The notes: generated by a model not told the origin, from the letters alone. A stretch of 11,420 nucleotides of DNA from CAXRBC01 sp041158045 (GCA_041158045.1 JBEBCD010000004.1:1-11420); one strand, 5' to 3'; shown: positions 5,501 through 11,420, counted from the first letter of the stretch. Numbers and translations are program-made.

Positions 5501-6766
5501 TCAGCCCCGCGACGCCGGCGCCGCATCGGGCTTCGGCTCCTTGGGCAGGCCGAGCATGCGCTCGCCCACGATGTTGCGCTGGATCTGGCTCGTGCCGCCC
5601 CAGATCGTCTCGGAACGCGAGAAGAAGAACGCCGACATCATCGGGCTCGTCGGGTATCCCGCGCGGCGACGGTCGCGCTGCGCGCCGGGCCACGAGCGGC
5701 TCTCCGGGCCCGTGTCGATGAGCATCGACGCGGGTCCCCAGATGTCGAGCGCGAGCTCCATGGCGCGCTGGTGCATCTCGCTCCAGAACATCTTGTTGGT
5801 CACGCCGAGGGCGACGACGCCGAGGTCCTTCTTGTCCGCGAGCGTGGCGCCGAGCGAGCGCAGGCCGTTGAAGCGCAGGATCTGGATCCGCGTCCAGTAC
5901 GTCATGAGCCGCTGGCGGATGAGCGGGTCGTCGATCGCGCCGTTGCGGCGCGCCTCCCCGACCATCAGGTCGTACTCCTCGGCGAAGCGGCGGTAGCCGG
6001 TGGTCGCCGACATGCCGCGCTCGAAGGCGAGCGTCGAGTTGGCCACCTGCCAGCCGTTGTTCACGCCGCCGACGACGTGCTCCTTGGGGCAGCGCGCGTC
6101 GGTGAAGAACACCTCGCAGAACTCCGCGGTGCCGTCCGGCTGCGTGATGCCGCGCACCTCGACGCCCGGCTGGCGCATCGGGACGAGGAGGTACGAGATG
6201 CCCTTGTGCTTGGGGGCGCCGGGGTCGGTGCGCGTGAGGAGGAAGCAGTAGTCCGCGTGGTGACCCTGCGTGGTCCAGACCTTCTGGCCGTTGATGACCC
6301 ATTCGTCGCCGTCGAGCACCGCGGAGGTCTTCAGGCTCGCGAGGTCGCTGCCCGAGTTGGGCTCGCTGAAGCCCTGGCACCACGACATGCCACCGGAGAG
6401 GATCTTGGGGAGGAACTCGCGCTTCTGCTCCTCCGTGCCCCACTGCAGGAGCGTCGGGCCGACGAGGGTGTCGCCGAAGAAGTCGGCGCGCATCGGCGCG
6501 CGGGCTCGCGCGAACTCCTCGGCGAGCACGACGCCCTCGAGCACCGTGAGACCCTTGCCGCCGTACTCCTTGGGCCACGTCGCGCAGATCCAGCCGCCCT
6601 CGAACAGCGTCGCGGTCCAGCCGGCGTTGAACGCCGCGCGCGCCTCGGGCGACATCTCGAAGCCCTCGTCGAACCAGCCGTCGGGGAGGTGCGCCTCCAG
6701 CCACGCGCGGACCTCGCCGCGGAAGCGCTCGACCTCGGGCGGGTAGGTGATCACGCTCGTGGACAC
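5501..6766 (-). CDS. Acyl-CoA dehydrogenase family protein (FadE-like)
   Basis: This 421-residue flavoprotein has the full three-domain acyl-CoA dehydrogenase layout, catalysing FAD-dependent alpha,beta-desaturation of an acyl-CoA. Landmarks are WPKEYGGKGLT (64-74), the FAD/substrate motif GFSEPNSGSDLASL (132-145), VINGQKVWTTQGHHADYCFL (157-176), NSTLAFERG (243-251) and the C-terminal ETIWGGTSQIQRNIVGERMLGLP (386-408). At the position of the catalytic glutamate of short-chain enzymes (the E of YEGT) it has G390, a pattern common in actinobacterial FadE proteins acting on sterol or other unusual acyl chains, often as heteromers. No partner subunit is adjacent. GTG 6766 is backed by AAGGA seven bases upstream. 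It leads a three-gene minus-strand operon and diverges from the F420-like gene. The substrate is unknown. Confidence 0.92.
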   Translation of the reverse strand: MSTSVITYPPEVERFRGEVRAWLEAHLPDGWFDEGFEMSPEARAAFNAGWTATLFEGGWICATWPKEYGGKGLTVLEGVVLAEEFARARAPMRADFFGDTLVGPTLLQWGTEEQKREFLPKILSGGMSWCQGFSEPNSGSDLASLKTSAVLDGDEWVINGQKVWTTQGHHADYCFLLTRTDPGAPKHKGISYLLVPMRQPGVEVRGITQPDGTAEFCEVFFTDARCPKEHVVGGVNNGWQVANSTLAFERGMSATTGYRRFAEEYDLMVGEARRNGAIDDPLIRQRLMTYWTRIQILRFNGLRSLGATLADKKDLGVVALGVTNKMFWSEMHQRAMELALDIWGPASMLIDTGPESRSWPGAQRDRRRAGYPTSPMMSAFFFSRSETIWGGTSQIQRNIVGERMLGLPKEPKPDAAPASRG

Positions 6767-6841
6767 GGCGTCATCCTTGCCGATGTCGGCGCCGCCGCGC
6801 CAGCGCGGGGCCGCGTGCGCGGACCCCAATAGTGTCGTGCC
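6767..6841. promoter_or_regulatory. Divergent promoter region with leaderless -10 toward the FrhB-like gene
   Basis: Seventy-five bases separate two divergent GTG starts. Toward the plus strand, TAGTGT (6830-6835) ends exactly six bases before GTG 6842, the same geometry as at znuA, so the message is probably leaderless. Toward the acyl-CoA dehydrogenase, AAGGAT ends six bases before GTG 6766 but also serves as a good Shine-Dalgarno, so leaderless and leadered readings cannot be separated there. Confidence 0.5.
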
Positions 6842-8005
6842 GTGACGATCGCCGAGGCGCCGACCACGCGGTGGACGGCGCAGTGGAAGGAGCTGCACGA
6901 GGAGGTCATCTCGACCGGCCTGTGCACCGGATGCGCGGGCTGCGTCGTGTCGTGCCCGCACGACGTGATCGGCTACGAGCACGCCGAGGGCAAGTACGTG
7001 CCGTTCCATCTCGAGGGCGAGCTCGGACCGGGCAACTGCCTGCACGGCGAGAAGGGCTGCACCACCTGCACGCGGGCCTGCCCGCGCTTTCGCACCTGGG
7101 AGGCCGAGGCGGACCGGCACCTCTTCGGCCGTGCGCGCGCCGACGACGAGATGTACGGCCAGTACCGCCAGCTGCTGCTCGTGCGGGCGGCCGACGACGA
7201 GACGCACCGCAAGGGCCAGGACGGCGGCTTCGTCGGGGCGATGCTCGTCTGGCTGCTCGAGCACGACTACATCGACGCGGCCCTCGTGAGCGCGCTCGAG
7301 GGCGACGGCACGTCGTGGAAGGCGCGACCCGCCATCGCGCGCACCCGCGCCGAGGTGCTGGCGACCTCGGGCAGCCGCTACACGTACTCCGCCAACACGC
7401 TCGCCCTGCGCGAGGCGCGCGAGGCCGGGCTCGACCGGCTCGCGCTCGTCGGCATGAGCTGCCAGTCCTCCGTGCCACCGATCATGTGGTCGCGCAAGGC
7501 GGGCAAGGTCGGCAAGCCCTTCCTCTTCAACGTCGGCCTGCTGTGCTCGAAGACGTTCGACGACGCGATCTTCGAGGAGCTGTTCCTCGCCAAGTACGGC
7601 CTCCGCAAGGAGGACATGGTCAAGATGAACATCAAGGGCGTCTTCCAGATCTGGATGCGCGACGGGTCGTACCACGAGATCGACCTCAAGGAGTGCCACC
7701 AGTGGACGCGGCAGGGGTGCAAGAGCTGCCCCGACTTCGCGGCCGAGCACGCCGACATCTCGACCGGCGGGATCGGCGAGGACAACGACTGGACGCTCTG
7801 CGTGGTGCGCACCGCGCTCGGCGAGGAGGTCATGGGCCGGATGATCGCGGACGGCTCCGTCGTCGCGCGGCCCGCCGAGACGGACGCGACCGCGATGCGC
7901 CTGCTGCGGCTGCTCAGCATCGTGAGCCGGCGACGCTGGCCGGACTTCGCCGAGCGGGCGGTCACCGTCGGCGTGCCGCCGCCGAAGAAGAAGGCCGGCC
8001 ACTAG
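6842..8005 (+). CDS. Coenzyme F420 hydrogenase/dehydrogenase beta-subunit family protein
   Basis: This 387-residue FrhB/FdhB-type flavo-iron-sulfur protein carries, near its N-terminus, two ferredoxin-like clusters: C28, C31, C34 and C38 (CTGCAGCVVSCP), then C66, C73, C76 and C80. The FrhB N- and C-terminal domains follow: GQDGGFVGAMLVWLL (125-139), LVGMSCQSS with C207, FNVGLLCSKTF (229-239), and C285, C293 and C296 before DFAAEHADISTGGIGEDNDW (298-317). Family members move electrons between F420 or ferredoxin and FAD; relatives include divinyl-chlorophyllide reductase BciB and F420-dependent glutamate synthase parts. No FrhA or FrhG hydrogenase subunit is present, so it is a stand-alone oxidoreductase of unknown substrate, possibly F420-dependent. 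It begins at GTG 6842 behind a leaderless-type promoter. A nucleotidyltransferase gene starts three bases after its TAG stop. Confidence 0.87.
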   Translation: MTIAEAPTTRWTAQWKELHEEVISTGLCTGCAGCVVSCPHDVIGYEHAEGKYVPFHLEGELGPGNCLHGEKGCTTCTRACPRFRTWEAEADRHLFGRARADDEMYGQYRQLLLVRAADDETHRKGQDGGFVGAMLVWLLEHDYIDAALVSALEGDGTSWKARPAIARTRAEVLATSGSRYTYSANTLALREAREAGLDRLALVGMSCQSSVPPIMWSRKAGKVGKPFLFNVGLLCSKTFDDAIFEELFLAKYGLRKEDMVKMNIKGVFQIWMRDGSYHEIDLKECHQWTRQGCKSCPDFAAEHADISTGGIGEDNDWTLCVVRTALGEEVMGRMIADGSVVARPAETDATAMRLLRLLSIVSRRRWPDFAERAVTVGVPPPKKKAGH

Positions 8006-8008
8006 CCA

Positions 8009-8743
8009 ATGGCGCTGGCGATCATCCCCGCACGCCGAGGCTCGAAGGGCGTGCCCGGCAAGAACGTCCATCCGATCCTCGGCCGACCGCTCCTCAAGTT
8101 CACGACCGACGTGCTTCTGCGAGTGCTTCCACCCGAAGCCATCTACGTCTGCACCGACTCGCCCGAGTACATGGAACTCGCGGTGTCGTGGGGCATGACA
8201 CGACGCAGCCTGCGGCCCGAGGAGCTGGGCGGCGATGACGTCACCATGCACTCACTCTTGCGGTGGGTGCTCGCGGAGTCTGAGGTTGCGGACTACTCCG
8301 GGACCGTCCTGCTCTGCCAGCCGACCGCTCCGTTCCGATCCGGCGACGACATCGCGGCGATGCTCCGCCGCGCGTCGGAGGTGAGACCCGCGTCCGTCGT
8401 CAGCGTGGTCGAGTCGGACGTACTTCCCACCCAGATGTACCGCATCGATCGGTCCGATGCGCCCCTCGAGCCCGTGGACGTACGCGCACACTCGGGTGCC
8501 AACCGCCAGACCATCGGACGCTACGTGCGCCGAAATGGTTCGATGTTCGCGTTCGACTCCGAGCACTTCCGATCGATCGGCAGCGTCTACTCCGATCCGA
8601 CGTACTGCGTCGAGATGCCTCGTGAACGAAGCATCGACATCAACTCGCAACGAGATCTCGACGCTCTCCTCGAACACCTCCGAACGCAGGCCGTGACGTC
8701 GGCGACTCTCGACGGCTATCTTCGCGATCTCGAGCGCTTCTAG
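8009..8743 (+). CDS. neuA: Acylneuraminate (sialic-acid-like) cytidylyltransferase
   Basis: This 244-residue protein belongs to the CMP-nonulosonate synthetase family, which activates sialic, legionaminic or pseudaminic acid with CTP for surface glycans. It has the CTP-binding signature IPARRGSKGVPGKN (6-19), LLCQPTAPFRSGDD (101-114), RQTIGRYVRRNGSMFAF (166-182) and ERSIDINSQRDLDAL (206-220). In characterised enzymes the last motif is D-I-D with both aspartates near the metal; here it reads D210-I-N212. Five hand-counted lines give about 57-67% G+C against 73-87% in surrounding genes, and A/T-ending codons such as CGA, GAA and CTT are far commoner. It is probably acquired. It starts three bases after the F420-like gene and has no sialate synthase or transferase beside it. 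Its stop TAG overlaps that of the convergent glycosylase in the palindrome CTAG. The exact sugar is unknown. Confidence 0.87.
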   Translation: MALAIIPARRGSKGVPGKNVHPILGRPLLKFTTDVLLRVLPPEAIYVCTDSPEYMELAVSWGMTRRSLRPEELGGDDVTMHSLLRWVLAESEVADYSGTVLLCQPTAPFRSGDDIAAMLRRASEVRPASVVSVVESDVLPTQMYRIDRSDAPLEPVDVRAHSGANRQTIGRYVRRNGSMFAFDSEHFRSIGSVYSDPTYCVEMPRERSIDINSQRDLDALLEHLRTQAVTSATLDGYLRDLERF

Positions 8744-9543
8744 GGGGTTCGGCGCTCAGTTTGCCGCGTGCCGTTGACCGCAGCGGGGCGAGCGATCGAT
8801 TCTGAAGCTCGCGGTCCCGCGAATGAGCGCGTCCGCGGCGCACTGAGGCGGACGGCGCGCCGGAAAACGGCCGCCAGCATCGGGCGCGTGAGCGTGCCGG
8901 TGAACGTGTTCTGCTGGCTGGGGTGGTAGCTCGCGACGAGCACGTAGCGCCCCGCGTCGGCGACGGCCCCGTGGGCGAAGCGCGGACGCGGCGAGACCCC
9001 GAGCTCGTCGCACACGGCCTGCCATGCGAAGCCGCCGAGGCACACGATCACGCGGGCGCGGCGCAGCAGCGCGAGCTCGCGTGCGAGGTACGGCGCGCAG
9101 CGAGTGCGCTCCGCGGGGGTCGGGGCGTTGCCGGGCGGCGCGCAGCGCACCGCGCTCGTGACCCACGCGTCGCGGAGGCGCAGGCCGTCCCCGCGGCGCA
9201 CCGACTCGGGCTGCGACGCGAGCCCGGCACCGTGCATCGCGCGGTACAGCCAGTCGCCGCTGCGGTCGCCGGTGAACACGCGGCCCGTGCGGTTGGCCCC
9301 GTGCGCGCCCGGCGCGAGGCCGACGACGACGATGCGGGCGCGCGGGTCGCCGAAGCCCGTGATCGGTCGGCCCCAGTACATCTCGTCGCGGTACGCGGCG
9401 CGCCGCTCGCGCGCGACGCGCTCGCGCCAGCGCACGAGCCGGGGACAGGCGCGGCACGCGACGACCTCCTCGGCGACGAGGCGCAGCGAGTCTCGTCTCG
9501 TGCGGGTCCCGGGATCGCGGCGCGCACGGTCGGGCGCCGCCAT
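8740..9543 (-). CDS. udgB: Family 5 uracil-DNA glycosylase (UDGb)
   Basis: This 267-residue protein excises uracil and some other deaminated bases from DNA. It carries the family 5 motif 1 GLAPGAHGANRTGRVFTGD (75-93), which lacks the catalytic Asp/Asn of family 1, and motif 3 HPSQQN (207-212). Four cysteines, C30 and C33 (CRACP), C134 and C149, match the iron-sulfur ligands of families 4 and 5. The conserved EMYWGRPITGFGDP (54-67) and RCAPPGNAPTPAE (133-145) are also present. The usual fold ends near VFRRAVRLSA (226-235); a basic tail of about 32 residues follows without family resemblance and runs to the CTAG shared with neuA, so the end may have been altered by the neighbouring insertion. 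ATG 9543 lies one base after a possible transcription start set by TATCGT on the minus strand. Confidence 0.9.
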   Translation of the reverse strand: MAAPDRARRDPGTRTRRDSLRLVAEEVVACRACPRLVRWRERVARERRAAYRDEMYWGRPITGFGDPRARIVVVGLAPGAHGANRTGRVFTGDRSGDWLYRAMHGAGLASQPESVRRGDGLRLRDAWVTSAVRCAPPGNAPTPAERTRCAPYLARELALLRRARVIVCLGGFAWQAVCDELGVSPRPRFAHGAVADAGRYVLVASYHPSQQNTFTGTLTRPMLAAVFRRAVRLSAPRTRSFAGPRASESIARPAAVNGTRQTERRTP

Positions 9544-9544
9544 C

Positions 9545-9566
9545 GGCGCGACGATAGCGTCGCGCC
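9545..9566. promoter_or_regulatory. 22-bp palindrome holding two divergent -10 elements
   Basis: GGCGCGACG (9545-9553) and CGTCGCGCC (9558-9566) are perfect inverted repeats around ATAG. The whole gap between the divergent start codons is only 25 bases. On the plus strand TAGCGT (9555-9560) ends eight bases before GTG 9569. On the minus strand TATCGT (9556 to 9551) ends seven bases before ATG 9543. Both genes would be transcribed with leaders of zero to two bases from overlapping -10 boxes. Confidence 0.6.
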
Positions 9567-9568
9567 AA

Positions 9569-10201
9569 GTGACGGCCCGCCCGACGCTCGTGCTGCTCGT
9601 GCGCCACGGTCGCACGCCGTCGACCGGTCGCGTGCTGCCCGGCCGCGCGCGCGGCCTGCACCTCTCCGACGCGGGACGCGCCGAGGCCGAGACGGTGGCG
9701 GACCGCATCGCGGCGCTCCCCCGCGTCGACGCCGTCTACGCTTCGCCGCTCGAGCGGACCCGCGAGACTGCCGCGCCGATCGCCCGCGCCGTCGGGCGCC
9801 GCGTGCGCACGCACCACGGGCTGCTCGAGTGCGACTTCGGCGACTGGACGGGCAAGCGGCTGCGCACCCTCATGCGGCGCCCCGAGTGGGCCACGGTCCA
9901 GCGCGCACCGAGCACGTTCCGCTTCCCCGGCGGCGAGGGCTTCACCGAGATGCAGGCGCGCATCGTGGGTGCGCTCGACGGCATCCGCCGCGCCCATCCC
10001 GGCGGCGTGGTCGTCTGCGTGTCGCACGCCGACCCGATCAAGGCGGCCGTCGCGCACGCCCTCGGCACCCACCTCGACCTCTTCCAGCGCATCGTCGTGT
10101 CGACGTGCTCGGTGTCGGCTATCTCGTACTCCGCGTGGGGCCCGACCGTGCTCACGGTCAACTCGACCGCGGGCACGCTCGCGGAGCTCGCCCCGTCATG
10201 A
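9569..10201 (+). CDS. Histidine phosphatase, MSMEG_4193-like family
   Basis: This 210-residue phosphoglycerate-mutase-superfamily phosphatase forms a phosphohistidine intermediate during phosphate-ester hydrolysis. Catalytic residues are visible: R12-H13-G14 (LVRHGRTPS), the second arginine in YASPLERTRETA (57-68), E87 in LLECDFGDWTG, and H153 in VCVSHADPIKAAVAHALG. The insert FPGGEGFTEMQAR (119-131) is typical of the small-molecule phosphatase branch. GTG 9569 gives the standard start just before the first strand. Its TGA overlaps the next ATG by four bases. The following DUF3090 and SCO1664-family genes identify it, from my knowledge of actinobacterial gene order, as the partner phosphatase of that conserved trio. 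The true substrate is not established; phosphomutase activity is unlikely to be its role. Confidence 0.9.
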   Translation: MTARPTLVLLVRHGRTPSTGRVLPGRARGLHLSDAGRAEAETVADRIAALPRVDAVYASPLERTRETAAPIARAVGRRVRTHHGLLECDFGDWTGKRLRTLMRRPEWATVQRAPSTFRFPGGEGFTEMQARIVGALDGIRRAHPGGVVVCVSHADPIKAAVAHALGTHLDLFQRIVVSTCSVSAISYSAWGPTVLTVNSTAGTLAELAPS

Positions 10202-10683
10202 GCGAGACGAGCTACGACGCCGTCGACGCCTTCACCATGGGGGCGCTCGGCGAGCCGGGACGCCGGACCTTCGTGATCCAGGTGCGCGCCGAGGGCGAGT
10301 GCCGCACGATCAAGTGCGAGAAGCAGCACGTCTCCGTGCTCGCGAGCGCACTACGCCGCACGCTCGCCGACGCGCCCGCTACCGCCGAGCGCCCGTCGCG
10401 CGGCGCGATGGCACTGGAGGACGGTGAGGACCAGGACTGGGTGCTCGGCGAGATCGGGATCGGCTACGACCAGGACGCCGACGCCGTGCGGGTGGTGTTG
10501 CACGAGCTCACCGCGGAGGACGACGGGCGCGCACCCGCGCGCGTCAGCGCGCGCATCACCCGCGTGCAGGCCGTCGCGTTCTGCGAGCTCGCGGAGCGGG
10601 TCGTGGCCGCGGGGCGGCCCACCTGCGTCTTCTGCGGGCGGCCCAAGGATCCCGACGGCCACGCGTGCATCCGGATGAACTGA
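10198..10683 (+). CDS. DUF3090 family protein with C-terminal zinc knuckle
   Basis: This 161-residue protein matches the actinobacterial DUF3090 family. It opens with a beta-rich domain (GEPGRRTFVIQVRAEGECRT, 18-37) followed by CEKQHVSVLASALRRTL (40-56). The middle, DWVLGEIGIGYDQDADAVRVVLHE (80-103), leads to an ARITRVQAVAFCELAERVVAAGRP helix region (118-141) and a closing CVFCGRPKDPDGHACIRMN. C143, C146, H155 and C157 there look like a zinc site. It is somewhat shorter than many family members. The function of DUF3090 is unknown. The start overlaps the phosphatase stop (ATGA), and the final 19 bases, including the zinc-site codons H155 and C157, overlap the start of the next gene, so the three proteins are probably made in linked amounts. 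Confidence 0.88.
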   Translation: MSETSYDAVDAFTMGALGEPGRRTFVIQVRAEGECRTIKCEKQHVSVLASALRRTLADAPATAERPSRGAMALEDGEDQDWVLGEIGIGYDQDADAVRVVLHELTAEDDGRAPARVSARITRVQAVAFCELAERVVAAGRPTCVFCGRPKDPDGHACIRMN

Positions 10684-11420
10684 CGCCGCCCGGCGACCCC
10701 GCCGGGTCCGTCGCGCTGCTCCTGCGCGGCGAGATGACGCTCGTGGCGCGGATGCCTTACTCGAGCAACGCGACGTTCCTCGCGGAGGTGCGCGACGGCG
10801 CGGGCGACCGCGACGCGGGGGCCGATCGCGGCGCCGTGCGCGTCATCTACAAGCCGATGCGCGGCGAGCGGCCGCTGTGGGACTTCGCGCCGGGCCTGCA
10901 CCGGCGGGAGGTCGCGGCGTACCGGCTCAGCGAGGCGATGGGGCTGCGGTTCGTGCCGCCGACCGTGCTGCGCGACGGCCCGCACGGCGAGGGGTCGGTG
11001 CAGCTACTCGTGGACGCCGATGAGGAGCAGCACTACTTCACGCTGCACGAGTCGCGCGCCGACCTGCACGACGCGATGCGGGCGATCTGCGCCTTCGACG
11101 TCGTCGCCAACAACACCGACCGCAAGTCCGGCCACGTCGTCGTGGACGGCGCGTCGCGGGTGTGGGGCATCGACCACGGGTTGTGCTTCGCCGAGGAGTT
11201 CAAGCTGCGGACGGTGATCTGGGAGTTCGGCGGCGAGGAGATGGCCGACGAACTGCGCGCGCGGGTGGCGGCGGTGGCCGATGCGGTGCCGCTCGAGGTC
11301 GCGACGCTGCTCGAGGACGGCGAGGTCGCGGCGATCCGCGAGCGGGCGCGGTGGTTGGCGGATGCGGGACGCTTCCCCGTCGACCCGACGGGGCGGCGCT
11401 ACCCGTGGCCGCTGGTCTGA
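10665..11420 (+). CDS. SCO1664 family protein, PI3/4-kinase-like fold
   Basis: This 251-residue protein completes the trio and stops on the last base of the window. Kinase-like features are seen in order: VRVIYKP with a candidate ATP-binding K63; LHRREVAAYRLSEAMG (78-93) with a helix glutamate, E82; a hinge-like SVQLLVDA (111-118); a catalytic-loop-like D145-V-V-A-N-N-T-D152-R153; and a metal-binding-like I-D170-H171-G172 (WGIDHGLCF). This order resembles PI3/4-kinase and HipA-type kinases, and the family is often so labelled, but no substrate is known. GTG 10665 overlaps DUF3090 by 19 bases. ATG 10734 is an alternative, but it would cut into the conserved N-terminus (LLLRGEMTLVARMPYSSNATFL). 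A kinase-like protein beside a phosphatase suggests opposing or sequential phosphate chemistry; this is inference. Confidence 0.87.
   Translation: MHPDELTPPGDPAGSVALLLRGEMTLVARMPYSSNATFLAEVRDGAGDRDAGADRGAVRVIYKPMRGERPLWDFAPGLHRREVAAYRLSEAMGLRFVPPTVLRDGPHGEGSVQLLVDADEEQHYFTLHESRADLHDAMRAICAFDVVANNTDRKSGHVVVDGASRVWGIDHGLCFAEEFKLRTVIWEFGGEEMADELRARVAAVADAVPLEVATLLEDGEVAAIRERARWLADAGRFPVDPTGRRYPWPLV

Noticed and set aside
5117..6832. A 571-codon plus-strand frame opposite the acyl-CoA dehydrogenase
   Set aside because: The translation is an arginine-, alanine- and glutamate-rich shadow without motifs, and the opposite strand is unambiguous.
6842..8005. Subunit of an F420-reducing NiFe hydrogenase
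   Set aside because: No large or small hydrogenase subunit or maturation protease gene is in the window; the protein stands alone like many FrhB-fold oxidoreductases.
6767..8251. In-frame extension of the acyl-CoA dehydrogenase frame by about 495 codons upstream
   Set aside because: It runs antisense through the FrhB-like and neuA genes and has no family resemblance. GTG 6766 has a good ribosome binding site and gives normal length.
8002..8743. Intact insertion sequence around neuA
   Set aside because: No transposase is encoded, and the ends inside the two CTAG sites do not form inverted repeats by eye. Only a past insertion event is proposed.
8756..10072. Long minus-strand frame across the phosphatase and udgB
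   Set aside because: It is a frame shadow with arginine-rich low-complexity product; udgB and the phosphatase account for both strands.

Overview
The window is a gene-dense, very GC-rich stretch. Sixty-base lines counted by hand in the native-looking genes give 73-87% G+C. About ten of the sixteen genes start with GTG, many adjacent genes overlap by 4 bp, and several start codons sit directly behind a TANNNT -10 element, as in leaderless transcripts. Together with the DUF3090 / SCO1664 / MSMEG_4193-type trio, an F420-hydrogenase-beta-like protein and a family 5 uracil-DNA glycosylase, this points to an actinobacterium. I would guess Acidimicrobiia, but the class is inference. No rRNA, tRNA, CRISPR array or insertion sequence was seen, and no gene-free stretch exceeds 300 bases.

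Layout, left to right. (1) The signal-peptide start of a secreted protein running off the left edge (minus), with a consensus-like promoter and a perfect DnaA box in its leader. (2) A GatB/YqeY protein (minus), divergent from (3) a plus-strand pair: a DsbB-type membrane oxidoreductase and a membrane-anchored thioredoxin-fold protein with a DsbA-like CPHC site. (4) A 25-bp Zur-type palindrome and a leaderless promoter, then a zinc ABC uptake operon znuA-znuB-znuC. (5) A convergent minus-strand operon: acyl-CoA dehydrogenase, DUF805 membrane protein, O6-alkylguanine-DNA alkyltransferase. (6) A plus-strand FrhB/FdhB-like iron-sulfur flavoprotein followed three bases later by a CMP-sialic-acid-synthetase-like gene of clearly lower GC, probably acquired. 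(7) A convergent family 5 (UDGb) uracil-DNA glycosylase. (8) Divergent from it across 25 bp, an overlapping trio: histidine phosphatase, DUF3090 zinc-knuckle protein, and an SCO1664-family protein with kinase-like motifs, ending exactly at the window end.

How the genes work together. The dsbB-thioredoxin pair looks like an extracytoplasmic disulfide-forming module. The znu operon imports zinc under Zur control, with a His/Asp-rich loop built from a 24-bp tandem repeat. The two repair genes (ogt, udgB) sit in different transcription units. The last trio is the best candidate for an undescribed system: a phosphatase, a zinc-knuckle protein and a kinase-like protein, translationally coupled. From memory, relatives of this trio lie beside the mycothiol gene mshC in other actinobacteria. 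The most striking local structures are the Zur operator, a 22-bp perfect-arm palindrome holding the -10 boxes of two divergent genes, and the low-GC nucleotidyltransferase gene bounded on both sides by CTAG.
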